A DNA stretch of 64,000 bases from Coccinella septempunctata (taxonomy: Eukaryota > Arthropoda > Insecta > Coleoptera > Coccinellidae): positions 1,902,501-1,966,500 of the forward strand of contig NC_058196.1 in the NCBI RefSeq assembly GCF_907165205.1, given 5' to 3'. Within the stretch, counting starts at the first letter, position 1. Each line of letters starts with the position of its first letter. The notes below the pieces were generated by a model, which saw only the letters and a list, made by a program, of their open reading frames with translations, was not told the origin of the DNA and did no database searches. Shown here one piece after another: positions 51,620 to 64,000 of this stretch. A program made the position numbers and the translations under genes.

Positions 51620-53940
51620 TAGAATTCACTCACTTAATATAGGACATGTAAATAGGAGCGTGTGAACGGTGGTAGTAGAATTTACTCACTTAATAAAGGC
51701 GATGTAAATAGGAGCGGGTAAACGGCGGTAGTAGAATTCACTCACTTAATATAGGCGATGTAAAAAGGAGCGGGTAAACGGCGGTAGTAGAATTCACTCA
51801 CTTAATATAGGCGATGTAAATAGGAGCGGGTAAACGGCGGTAGTAGAATTCACTCACTGAATATAGGACATGTAGATACGAGCGGGTAAACGGCGGTAGA
51901 AGAATTCACTCACTTAATATGGGACATGTAAATAGGAGCGGGTAAACGGCGGTAGTAGAATTCACTCACTTAATATAGGACATGTAAATAGCAGCGGGTA
52001 AACGGCGGTAGTAGAATTCACTCACTTAATATAGGACATGTAAATAGGAGCGGGTAAACGGCGGTAGTAGAATTCACTCACTTAATATGGGACATGTAAA
52101 TAGGAGCGGGTAAACGGCGGTAGTAGAATTCACTCACTTAATATGGGACATGTAAATAGGAGCGGGTAAACGGCGGTAGTAGAATTCACTCACTTAATAT
52201 AGGACATGTAAATAGCAGCGGGTAAACGGTAGTAGAATCCACTCACTTAATATAGGCGATGTAAATAGGAGCGGGTAAACGGCGGTAGTAGAATTCACTC
52301 ACTTAATATAGGACATGTAAATACGAACGGGTAAACGGCGGTAGTAGAATTCACTCACTTAATATAGGACATGTAAATACGAGCGGGTAAACGGCGGTAG
52401 TAGAATTCACTCACTTAATATAGGACATGTAAATAGGAGCAGGTAAACGGCGGTAGTAGAATTCACTCACTTAATATAGGCGATGTAAATAGGAGCGGGT
52501 AAACGGCGGTAGTAGAATTAACTCACTTAATATAGGCGATGTCAATAGGAGCGGGATATAGGACATGTAAATACGAGCGGGTAAACGGCGGTAGTAGAAT
52601 TCACTCACTTAATATAGGCGATGTAAATAGGAGCGGGTAAACGGCGGTAGTAGAATTCACTCACTTAATATAGGACATGTAAATACGAGCGGGTAAACGG
52701 CGGTAGTAGAATTCACTCACTTAATATTGGACATGTAAATAGGAGCGGGTAAACGGCGGTAGTAGAATTCACTCACTTAATATAGGACATGTAAATAGCA
52801 GCGGGTAAACGGGTGTAGTAGAATTCACTCACTTAATATAGGACATGTAAATAGCAGCGGGTAAACGGTAGTAGAATCCACTCACTTAATATAGGCGATG
52901 TAAATACGAGCGGGTAAACGGCGGTAGTAGAATTCACTCACTTAATATGGGACATGTAAATAGGAGCGGGTAAACGGCGGTAGTAGAATTCACTCACTTA
53001 ATATGGGACATGTAAATAGGAGCGGGTAAACGGCGGTAGTAGAATCCATTCACTTAATATGGGACATGTAAATAGGAGCGGGTAAACGGCGGTAGTAGAA
53101 TTCACTCACCTAATATGGGACATGTAAATAGGAGCGGGTAAACGGCGGTAAAAGAATCAATTCACTTAATATGGGACATGTAAATAGGAGCGGGTAAACG
53201 GCGGTAGTAGAATTCACTCACTTAATATAGGACATGTAAATAGGAGCGGGTAAACGGCTGTAGTAGAATTCACTCACTTAATATGGGACATGTAAATAGG
53301 AGCGGGTAAACGGCGGTAGTAGAATTCACTCACTTAATATAGGACATGTAAATAGGAGCGGGTAAACGGCGGTAGTAGAATTCACTCACTTAATATGGGA
53401 CATGTAAATAGGAGCGGGTAAACGGCGGTAGTAGAATTCACTATCTTAATATGGGACATGTAAATAGGAGCGGGTAAACGGCGGTAGTAGAATCCACTCA
53501 CTTAATATGGGACATGTAAATAGGAGCGGGTAAACGGCTGTAGTAGACTTCACTCACTTAATATAGGACATGTAAATAGGAGCGGGTAAACGGCGGTAGT
53601 AGAATTCACTCACTCAATATGAGACATGTAAATAGGAGCGGGTAAACGGCGGTAGTAGAATTCACTCACTTAATATAGGCGATGTAAATAGGAGCGGGTA
53701 AACGGCGGTAGTAGAATTCACTCACTTAATATAGGCGATATAAATAGGAGCGGGTAAACGGCGGTAGTAGAATTCACTCACTTAATATGGGACATGTAAA
53801 TAGGAGCGGGTAAACGGCGATAGTAGAATTCACTTACTTAATATAGGACATGTAAATAGGAGCGGGTTAACGGCGGTAGTAGAATCCACTCACTTAATAT
53901 AGGACATGTAAATAGGAGCGGGTAAACGGCGGTAGTAGAA
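51620..53940 (+). repeat. 3.66-kb-spaced higher-order repeat, copy 2
   Basis: Counterpart of 47,960-50,340. Private differences: GTGTGAACGG at 51,660 instead of GTGTAAACGG, a GCAGCGGGTAAACGGGTG monomer at about 52,798 replacing two monomers, GGCTGTAGTAGACTTC at about 53,535, and GGGTTAACGG at about 53,866. Downstream, copy 1 carries four extra GAATCC-type monomers at 50.3-50.6 kb that are missing here. Confidence 0.8.
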
Positions 53941-55164
53941 TTCACTCACTCAATATGAGACATGTAAATAGGAGCGGGTAAACGGCGGTAGTAGAATTCA
54001 CTCACTTAATATAGGCGATGTAAATAGGAGCGGGTAAACGGCGGTAGTAGAATTCACTCACTTAATATAGGACATGTAAATAGGAGCGGGTAAACGGCGG
54101 TAGTTGAATTCACTCACTTAATATGGGACATGTAAATACGAGCGGGTAAACGGCGGTAGTAGAATTCACTCACTTAATATGGGACATGTAAATAGGAGCG
54201 GGTAAACGGCGGTAGTAGAATTCACTCACTTAATATAGGACATGTAAATAGCAGCGGGGAAACGGTAGTAGAATCCACTCACTTAATATAGGCGATGTAA
54301 ATACGAGCGGGTAAACGGCGGTAGTAGAATTCACTCACTTAATATGGGACATGTAAATAGGAGCGGGTAAACGGGGGTAGTAGAATTCACTCACTTAATA
54401 TGGGACATGTAAATAGGAGCGGGTAAACGGCGGTAGTAGAATCCATTCACTTAATATGGGACATGTAAATAGGAGCGGGTAAACGGCGGTAGTAGAATTC
54501 ACTCACCTAATATGGGACATGTAAATAGAAGCGGGTAAACGGCGGTAAAAGAATCAATTCACTTAATATGGGACATGTAAATAGGAGCGGGTAAACGGCG
54601 GTAGTAGACTTCACTCACTTAATATAGGACATGTAAATAGGAGCGGGTAAACGGCGGTAGTAGAATTCACTCACCTAATATGGGACATGTAAATAGGAGC
54701 GGGTAAACGGCGGTAAAAGAATCAATTCACTTAATATGGGACATGTAAATAGGAGCGGGTAAACGGCGGTAGTAGAATTCACTCACTTAATATAGGACAT
54801 GTAAATAGGAGCGGGTAAACGGCTGTAGTAGAATTCACTCACTTAATATGGGACATGTAAATAGGAGCGGGTAAACGGCGGTAGTAGAATTCACTCACTT
54901 AATATAGGACATGTAAATAGGAGCGGGTAAACGGCGGTAGTAGAATTCACTCACTTAATATGGGACATGTAAATAGGAGCGGGTAAACGGCGGTAGTAGA
55001 ATTCACTCACTTAATATGGGACATATAAATAGGAGCGGGTAAACGGCGGTAGTAGAATCCACTCACTTAATATGGGACATGTAAATAGGAGCGGGTAAAC
55101 GGCGGTAGTAGACTTCACTCACTTAATATAGGACATGTAAATAGGAGCGGGTAAACGGCGGTAG

Positions 55165-57630
55165 TAGAATTCACTCACTTAATATAGGACATGTAAATAG
55201 GAGCGGGTAAACGGCGGTAGTAGAATCCAGTCACTTAATATGGGACATATAAATAGGAGCGGGTAAACGGCGGCAGTAGAATTCACTCACTTAATATAGG
55301 ACATGTAAATAGGAGCGGGTAAACGGCGGTAGTAGAATTCACTCACTCAATATGAGACATGTAAATAGGAGCGGGTAAACGGCGGTAGTAGAATTCACTC
55401 ACTTAATATAGGCGATGTAAATAGGAGCGGGTAAACGGCGGTAGTAGAATTCACTCACTTAATATAGGCGATGTAAATAGGAGCGGGTAAACGGCGGTAG
55501 TAGAATTCACTCACTTAATATGGGACATGTAAATAGGAGCGGGTAAACGGCGATAGTAGAATTCACTCACTTAATATAGGACATGAATATAGGAGCGGGT
55601 AAACGGCGGTAGTAGAATTCACTCACTTAATATGGGACATGTAAATAGGAGCGGGTAAACGGCGGTAGTAGAATTCACTCACTTAATATGGGACATGTAA
55701 ATAGGAGCGGGTAAACGGCGGTAGTAGAATCCACTCACTCAATATGGGACATGTAAATAGGAGCGGGTAAACGGCGGTAGTAGAATCCACTCACTTAATA
55801 TAGGACATGTAAATAGGAGCGGGTAAACGGCGGTAGTAGAATTCACTCACTTAATATGGGACATGTAAATAGGAGCGGGTAAACGGCGGTAGTAGAATTC
55901 ACTCACTTAATATGTGCGATGTAAATAGGAGCGGGTAAACGGCGGTAGTAGAATCCACTCACTTAATATGGGACATGTCAATAGGAGCGGGTAAACGGCG
56001 GTAGTAGAATTCATTCACTTAATATAGGACATGTAAATAGGAGCGGGTAAACGGCGGTAGTAGAATTCACTCACTTAATATAGGACATGTAGGAGCGGGT
56101 AAACGGCGGTAGTAGAATTCACTCACTTAATATAGGAGATGTAAATAGGAGCGGGTAAAAGGCGGTAGTAGAATTCACTCACTTAATATAGGCGATGTAA
56201 ATAGGAGCGGGTAAACGGCGGTAGTAGAGTTCACTCACTTAATATAGGACATGAAAATACGAGCGGGTAAACGGCGGTAGTAGAATTCACTCACTTAATA
56301 TAGGACATGTAAATACGAGTGGGTAAACGGCGGTAGTAGAATTCACTCACATTATATGGGACATGTAAATACGAGCGGGTAAACGGCGGTAGTAGAAAAA
56401 TCACTCACTTAATATAGGCGATGTAAATACGAGCGGGTAAACGGCGGTAGTAGAATTCACTCACTTAATATAGGCGATGTAAATAGGAGCGGGTAAACGG
56501 CGGTAGTAGAATTCACTCACTTAATATGGGACATGTAAATACGAGCGGGTAAACGTCGGTAGTAGAATTCACTCACTTAATATGGGACATGTAAATACGA
56601 GCGGGTAAACGGCGGTAGTAGAATTCACTCACTTAATATAGGCGATGTAAATAGGAGCGGGTAATCGGCGGTAGTAGAATTCACTCACTTAATATAGGCG
56701 ATGTAAATAGGAGCGGGTAAACGGCGGTAGTAGAATTCACTCACTAAATATGGGACATGTAAATAGGAGCGGGTAAACGGCGGTAGTAGAATTCACTCAC
56801 CTTATATAGGCGATGTAAATAGGAGCGGGTAAACGGCGGTAGTAGAATTCACTCACTTAATATAGGCGATGTAAATAGGAGCGGGTAAACGGCGGTAGTA
56901 GAATTCACTCACTTAATATGGGACATGTAAATAGGAGCGGGTAAACGGCGGTAGTAGAATTCACTCACTTAATATGGGACATGTAAATACGAGCGGGTAA
57001 ACGGCGGTAGTAGAATTCACTCACTTAATATAGGCGATGTAAATAGGAGCGGGTAATCGGCGGTAGTAGAATTCACTCACTTAATATAGGCGATGTAAAT
57101 AGGAGCGGGTAAACGGCGGTAGTAGAATTCACTCACTCAATATGGGACATGTAAATAGGAGCGGGTAAACGGCGGTAGTAGAATTCACTCACTTAATATA
57201 GGCGATGTAAATAGGAGCGGGTAAACGGCGGTAGTAGAATTCACTCACTGAATATAGGACATGTAGATACGAGCGGGTAAACGGCGGTAGAAGAATTCAC
57301 TCACTTAATATGGGACATGTAAATAGGAGCGAGTAAACGGCGGTAGTAGAATTCACTCACTTAATATAGGACATGTAAATAGCAGCGGGTAAACGGCGGT
57401 AGTAGAATTCACTCACTTAATATAGGACATGTAAATAGGAGCGGGTAAACGGCGGTAGTAGAATTCACTCACTTAATATAGGACATGTAAATAGGAGCAG
57501 GTAAACGGCGGTAGTAGAATTCACTCACTTAATATGGGACATGTAAATAGGAGCGGGTAAACGGCGGTAGTAGAATTCACTCACTTAATATGGGACATGT
57601 AAATAGGAGCGGGTAAACGGCGGTAGTAGA
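55165..57630 (+). repeat. 3,800-bp-spaced higher-order repeat, copy 1
   Basis: Rare variants recur at a constant offset of 3,800 bp: GAATCCAGTCAC at 55,223/59,023, TATGTGCGATG at 55,911/59,711, a short monomer with GACATGTAGGAGCGGG at 56,083/59,883, GGGTAATCGG at 56,659/60,459, and CACTGAATATAGG at 57,246/61,046. This is a distinct monomer set not seen elsewhere in the window (CTCACATTATATGGG, AGAAAAATCACTC, GAGATG). The copies differ at single bases, for example GAGTGGG at about 56,317 against GAGCGGG. Confidence 0.87.
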
Positions 57631-58434
57631 ATCCATTCACTTAATATGGGACATGTAAATAGGAGCGGGTAAACGGCGGTAGTAGAATTCACTCACTTAA
57701 TATGGGACATGTAAATAGGAGCGGGTAAACGGCGGTAGTAGAATTCACTCACTTAATATAGGACATGTAAATAGGAGCAGGTAAACGGCGGTAGTAGAAT
57801 CCATTCACTTAATATGGGACATGTAAATAGGAGCGGGTAAACGGCGGTAGTAGAATCCATTCACTTAATATGGGACATGTAAATAGGAGCGGGTAAACGG
57901 CGGTAGTAGAATTCACTCACTCAATATGGGACATGTAAATAGGAGCGGGTAAACGGCGGTAGTAGAATTCACTCACTTAATATAGGACATGTAAATAGCA
58001 GCGGGTAAACGGTAGTAGAATCCACTCACTTAATATAGGCGATGTAAATACGAGCGGGTAAACGGCGGTAGTAGAATTCACTCACTTAATATGGGACATG
58101 TAAATAGGAGCGGGTAAACGGCGGTAGTAGAATTCACTCACTTAATATGGGACATGTAAATAGGAGCGGGTAAACGGCGGTAGTAGAATCCATTCACTTA
58201 ATATGGGACATGTAAATAGGAGCGGGTAAACGGCGGTAGTAGAATTCACTCACCTAATATGGGACATGTAAATAGGAGCGGGTAAACGGCGGTAGTAGAA
58301 TTCACTCACTGAATATAGGACATGTAGATACGAGCGGGTAAACGGCGGTAGAAGAATTCACTCACTTAATATAGGACATGTAAATAGCAGCGGGTAAACG
58401 GTAGTAGAATCCACTCACTTAATATAGGCGATGT

Positions 58435-58980
58435 AAATACGAGCGGGTAAACGGCGGTAGTAGAATTCACTCACTTAATATAGGCGATGTAAATAGGAGC
58501 GGGTAATCGGCGGTAGTAGAATTCACTCACTTAATATAGGCGATGTAAATAGGAGCGGGTAAACGGCGGTAGTAGAATTCACTCACTCAATATGGGACAT
58601 GTAAATAGGAGCGGGTAAACGGCGGTAGTAGAATTCACTCACTTAATATAGGCGATGTAAATAGGAGCGGGTAAACGGCGGTAGTAGAATTCACTCACTG
58701 AATATAGGACATGTAGATACGAGCGGGTAAACGGCGGTAGAAGAATTCACTCACTTAATATGGGACATGTAAATAGGAGCGAGTAAACGGCGGTAGTAGA
58801 ATTCACTCACTTAATATAGGACATGTAAATAGCAGCGGGTAAACGGCGGTAGTAGAATTCACTCACTTAATATAGGACATGTAAATAGGAGCGGGTAAAC
58901 GGCGGTAGTAGAATTCACTCACTTAATATAGGACATGTAAATAGGAGCAGGCAAACGGCGGTAGTAGAATTCACTCACTT
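58435..58980 (+). repeat. Third copy of GGGTAATCGG sub-block
   Basis: Offset 1,450 bp from 56,985-57,530: GGGTAATCGG at 57,051 and 58,501, CACTGAATATAGG at 57,246 and 58,696, GGAGCAG near 57,495 and 58,945. It sits between the two 3,800-bp-spaced copies and abuts the start of the second one, so the second copy was probably joined to it during the same rearrangement. Confidence 0.78.
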
Positions 58981-61430
58981 AATATAGGACATGTAAATAG
59001 GAGCGGGTAAACGGCGGTAGTAGAATCCAGTCACTTAATATGGGACATATAAATAGGAGCGGGTAAACGGCGGCAGTAGAATTCACTCACTTAATATAGG
59101 ACATGTAAATAGGAGCGGGTAAACGGCGGTAGTAGAATTCACTCACTCAATATGAGACATGTAAATAGGAGCGGGTAAACGGCGGTAGTAGAATTCACTC
59201 ACTTAATATAGGCGATGTAAATAGGAGCGGGTAAACGGCGGTAGTAGAATTCACTCACTTAATATAGGCGATGTAAATAGGAGCGGGTAAACGGCGGTAG
59301 TAGAATTCACTCACTTAATATGGGACATGTAAATAGGAGCGGGTAAACGGCGATAGTAGAATTCACTCACTTAATATAGGACATGAATATAGGAGCGGGT
59401 AAACGGCGGTAGTAGAATTCACTCACTTAATATGGGACATGTAAATAGGAGCGGGTAAACGGCGGTAGTAGAATTCACTCACTTAATATGGGACATGTAA
59501 ATAGAAGCGGGTAAACGGCGGTAGTAGAATCCACTCACTTAATATGGGACATGTATATAGGAGCGGGTAAACGGCGGTAGTAGAATCCACTCACTTAATA
59601 TAGGACATGTAAATAGGAGCGGGTAAACGGCGGTAGTAGAATTCACTCACTTAATATGGGACATGTAAATAGGAGCGGGTAAACGGCGGTAGTAGAATTC
59701 ACTCACTTAATATGTGCGATGTAAATAGGAGCGGGTAAACGGCGGTAGTAGAATCCACTCACTTAATATGGGACATGTAAATAGGAGCGGGTAAACGGCG
59801 GTAGTAGAATTCATTCACTTAATATAGGACATGTAAATAGGAGCGGGTAAACGGCGGTAGTAGAATTCACTCACTTAATATAGGACATGTAGGAGCGGGT
59901 AAACGGCGGTAGTAGAATTCACTCACTTAATATAGGAGATGTAAATAGGAGCGGGTAAAAGGCGGTAGTAGAATTCACTCACTTAATATAGGCGATGTAA
60001 ATAGGAGCGGGTAAACGGCGGTAGTAGAGTTCACTCACTTAATATAGGACATGAAAATACGAGCGGGTAAACGGCGGTAGTAGAATTCACTCACTTAATA
60101 TAGGACATGTAAATACGAGCGGGTAAACGGCGGTAGTAGAATTCACTCACATTATATGGGACATGTAAATACGAGCGGGTAAACGGCGGTAGTAGAAAAA
60201 TCACTCACTTAATATAGGCGATGTAAATACGAGCGGGTAAACGGCGGTAGTAGAATTCACTCACTTAATATAGGCGATGTAAATAGGAGCGGGTAAACAG
60301 CGGTAGTAGAATTCACTCACTTAATATGGGACATGTAAATACGAGCGGGTAAACGTCGGTAGTAGAATTCACTCACTTAATATGGGACATGTAAATACGA
60401 GCGGGTAAACGGCGGTAGTAGAATTCACTCACTTAATATAGGCGATGTAAATAGGAGCGGGTAATCGGCGGTAGTAGAATTCACTCACTTAATATAGGCG
60501 ATGTAAATAGGAGCGGGTAAACGGCGGTAGTAGAATTCACTCACTCAATATGGGACATGTAAATAGGAGCGGGTAAACGGCGGTAGTAGAATTCACTCAC
60601 TTAATATAGGCGATGTAAATAGGAGCGGGTAAACGGCGGTAGTAGAATTCACTCACTTAATATAGGCGATGTAAATAGGAGCGGGTAAACGGCGGTAGTA
60701 GAATTCACTCACTTAATATGGGACATGTAAATAGGAGCGGGTAAACGGCGGTAGTAGAATTCACTCACTTAATATGGGACATGTAAATACGAGCGGGTAA
60801 ACGGCGGTAGTAGAATTCACTCACTTAATATAGGCGATGTAAATAGGAGCGGGTAATCGGCGGTAGTAGAATTCACTCACTTAATATAGGCGATGTAAAT
60901 AGGAGCGGGTAAACGGCGGTAGTAGAATTCACTCACTCAATATGGGACATGTAAATAGGAGCGGGTAAACGGCGGTAGTAGAATTCACTCACTTAATATA
61001 GGCGATGTAAATAGGAGCGGGTAAACGGCGGTAGTAGAATTCACTCACTGAATATAGGACATGTAGATACGAGCGGGTAAACGGCGGTAGAAGAATTCAC
61101 TCACTTAATATGGGACATGTAAATAGGAGCGAGTAAACGGCGGTAGTAGAATTCACTCACTTAATATAGGACATGTAAATAGCAGCGGGTAAACGGCGGT
61201 AGTAGAATTCACTCACTTAATATAGGACATGTAAATAGGAGCGGGTAAACGGCGGTAGTAGAATTCACTCACTTAATATAGGACATGTAAATAGGAGCGG
61301 ATAAACGGCGGTAGTAGAATTCACTCACTTAATATGGGACATGTAAATAGGAGCGGGTAAACGGCGGTAGTAGAATTCACTCACTTAATATGGGACATGT
61401 AAATAGGAGCGGGTAAACGGCGGTAGTTGA
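58965..61430 (+). repeat. 3,800-bp-spaced higher-order repeat, copy 2
   Basis: Copy of 55,165-57,630. Its edges show as changes of variant: GCAGGCAAACGG just before 58,965 and GTAGTTGAATTC at about 61,424, where copy 1 has GAATCCATTC. The about 545-bp part from 56,985 (GGGTAATCGG to GCAGGTAAAC) occurs a third time at about 58,435-58,980 with an offset of 1,450 bp, so this interval is a triplication. Confidence 0.85.
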
Positions 61431-64000
61431 ATTCACTCACTTAATATGGGACATGTAAATACGAGCGGGTAAACGGCGGTAGTAGAATTCACTCACTTCA
61501 TATGGGACATGTAAATAGCAGCGGGTAAACGGTAGTAGAATCCACTCACTTAATATAGGCGATGTAAATACGAGCGGGTAAACGGCGGTAGCAGATTCAC
61601 TCACTTAATATAGGACATGTAAATAGGAGCGGGTAAACGGCGGTAGTAGAATTCACTCACTTAATATGGGACATGTGAATAGGAGCGGGTAAACGGCGGT
61701 AGTAGAATTCACTCACTTAATATAGGACATGTAAATAGGAGCAGGTAAACGGCGGTAGTAGAATTCACTCACTTAATATAGGCGATGTAAATAGGAGCGG
61801 GTAAACGGCGGTAGTAGAATTAACTCACTTAATATAGGCGATGTCAATAGGAGCGGGATATAGGACATGTAAATACGAGCGGGTAAACGGCGGTAGTAGA
61901 ATTCACTCACTTAATATAGGCGATGTAAATAGAAGCGGGTAAACGGCGGTAGTAGAATTCACTCACTTAATATAGGACATGTAAATACGAGCGGGTAAAC
62001 GGCGGTAGTAGAATTCACTCACTTAATATTGGACATGTAAATAGGAGCGGGTAAACGGCGGTAGTAGAATCCATTCACTTAATATGGGACATGTAAATAG
62101 GAGCGGGTAAACGGCGGTAGTAGAATTCACTCACTTAATATGGGACATGTAAATAGGAGCGGGTAAACGGCGGTAGTAGAATTCACTCACTTAATATAGG
62201 ACATGTAAATAGCAGCGGGTAAACGGTGGTAGAATCCACTCACTTAATATAGGCGATGTAAATACGAGCGGGTAAACGGCGGTAGTAGAATTCACTCACT
62301 TAATATGGGACATGTAAATAGGAGCGGGTAAACGGCGGTAGTAGAATTCACTCACTTAATATGGGACATGTAAATAGGAGCGGGTAAACGGCGGTAGTAG
62401 AATCCATTCACTTAATATGGGACATGTAAATAGGAGCGGGTAAACGGCGGTAGTAGAATTCACTCACCTAATATGGGACATGTAAATAGGAGCGGGTAAA
62501 CGGCGGTAAAAGAATCAATTCACTCAATATGGGACATGTAAATAGGAGCGGGTAAACGGCGGTAGTAGAATTCACTCACTTAATATAGGACATGTAAATA
62601 GGAGCGGGTAAACGGCTGTAGTAGAATTCACTCACTTAATATGGGACATGTAAATAGGAGCGGGTAAACGGCGGTAGTAGAATTCACTCACTTAATATAG
62701 GACATGTAAATAGGAGCGGGTAAACGGCGGTAGTAGAATTCACTCACTTAATATGGGACATGTAAATAGGAGCGGGTAAACGGCGGTAGTAGAATTCACT
62801 CACTTAATATGGGACATGTAAATAGGAGCGGGTAAACGGCGGTAGTAGAATCCACTCACTTAATATGGGACATGTAAATAGGAGCGGGTAAACGGCGGTA
62901 GTAGACTTCACTCACTTAATATAGGACATGTAAATAGGAGCGGGTAAACGGCGGTAGTAGAATTCACTCACTCAATATGAGACATGTGAATAGGAGCGGG
63001 TAAACGGCGGTAGTAGAATTCACTCACTTAATATAGGACATGTAAATAGGAGCGGGTAAACGGCGGTAGTTGAATTCACTCACTTAATATGGGACATGTA
63101 AATACGAGCGGGTAAACGGCGGTAGTAGAATTCACTCACTTAATATGGGACATGTAAATAGGAGCGGGTAAACGGCGGTAGTAGAATTCACTCACTTAAT
63201 ATAGGACATGTAAATAGCAGCGGGGAAACGGTAGTAGAATCCACTCACTTAATATAGGCGATGTAAATACGAGCGGGTAAACGGCGGTAGTAGAATTCAC
63301 TCACTTAATATGGGACATGTAAATAGGAGCGGGTAAACGGGGGTAGTAGAATTCACTCACTTAATATGGGACATGTAAATAGGAGCGGGTAAACGGCGGT
63401 AGTAGAATCCATTCACTTAATATGGGACATGTAAATAGGAGCGGGTAAACGGCGGTAGTAGAATTCACTCACCTAATATGGGACATGTAAATAGAAGCGG
63501 GTAAACGGCGGTAAAAGAATCAATTCACTTAATATGGGACATGTAAATAGGAGCGGGTAAACGGCGGTAGTAGACTTCACTCACTTAATATAGGACATGT
63601 AAATAGGAGCGGGTAAACGGCGGTAGTAGAATTCACTCACCTAATATGGGACATGTAAATAGGAGCGGGTAAACGGCGGTAAAAGAATCAATTCACTTAA
63701 TATGGGACATGTAAATAGGAGCGGGTAAACGGCGGTAGTAGAATTCACTCACTTAATATAGGACATGTAAATAGGAGCGGGTAAACGGCTGTAGTAGAAT
63801 TCACTCACTTAATATGGGACATGTAAATAGGAGCGGGTAAACGGCGGTAGTAGAATTCACTCACTTAATATAGGACATGTAAATAGGAGCGGGTAAACGG
63901 CGGTAGTAGAATTCACTCACTTAATATAGGACATGTAAATAGGAGCGGGTAAACAGCGGTGGTAGAATTCACTCACTTAATATAGGACATGTAAATAGGA

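Larger units (their letters stand above)
35685..64000 (+). repeat. 56-bp EcoRI satellite array, right arm
   Basis: Continuation of the same satellite in the same orientation after the retrotransposon, resuming inside a monomer at TAGTAGAATTAACTC. About 507 monomers. Variant classes rich here and rare or absent in 1-8,000 include GGTAAAAGAATCAATTCAC, GGCTGTAG, GTAGACTTC, CAATATGAGAC and GTTGAATTC. Between 55.2 and 61.4 kb a further set appears (GGGTAATCGG, TATGTGCGATG, CTCACATTATATGGG, AGAAAAATCACTC). No gene, other transposon or unique sequence was seen between 35,685 and the window end, where the array is cut mid-monomer at 64,000. Confidence 0.98.

Noticed and set aside
1..64000. Telomeric repeat or CENP-B box in the monomer
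   Set aside because: No TTAGG or TTAGGG tandem and no CENP-B-box pattern is present. GGGTAAACGG and CTTAATATAGG only loosely resemble these.

Overview
The window is eukaryotic repetitive DNA. About 60 kb of a 56-bp head-to-tail tandem satellite (roughly 1,070 monomers) is interrupted once, at about 31,607-35,684, by a 4.08-kb non-LTR retrotransposon (LINE) on the minus strand. There is no host gene, tRNA, rRNA or prokaryotic feature. The ORF1 architecture (PHD-like zinc finger, coiled coil, C-terminal basic/RNA-binding-like domain), the APE endonuclease plus reverse transcriptase of ORF2, the AT-rich codon use and the short-tandem-repeat 3' tail point to a CR1-like element of the Jockey superfamily, most likely from an arthropod or insect genome. 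Species and exact clade cannot be fixed from sequence alone.

Layout. 1-31,606: left satellite arm. 31,607-35,684: the LINE, read right to left, in the order 5' end (about 35,684), ORF1 (35,666-34,587), ORF2 (34,611-31,694, split by a frameshift near 34,366), 3' UTR with a hairpin and an AATAAA, and a five-unit TTCTA tail. 35,685-64,000: right satellite arm. Both arms run in the same orientation and register and both are cut by the window edges. The monomer carries one EcoRI site (GAATTC), is about 43% GC and has three CpGs.

The array is not a uniform tandem. Monomer variants (gggacatg, aggacatg, aggcgatg, cggacatgtgaataggg, ttggacatg, gagacatg, caattc, ggctgtag and 53-bp, 52-bp and 26-bp length variants) recur in fixed orders, which reveals nested higher-order repeats. 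About 8.9 kb at 1-8,907 recurs at 22,759-31,609. About 2.5 kb at 9.6-12.2 kb recurs at 17.9-20.4 kb. A nearly unchanged 2,372-bp tandem duplication lies at about 42.4-47.2 kb. Copies about 3.66 kb apart lie at 48-54 kb, and copies 3,800 bp apart at 55.2-61.4 kb. The array therefore grew by segmental, multi-kilobase duplications, some of them recent.

The LINE is a single young insertion. ORF1 is intact, and its stop codon directly follows an all-T slippery heptamer with ORF2 in the -1 frame. ORF2 carries all endonuclease and RT motifs but has one frame break between the first and second endonuclease blocks. The insertion point coincides, within about 10 bp, with the end of the 22.7-kb-spaced segmental duplication. 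That is the most unusual structural observation in the window.
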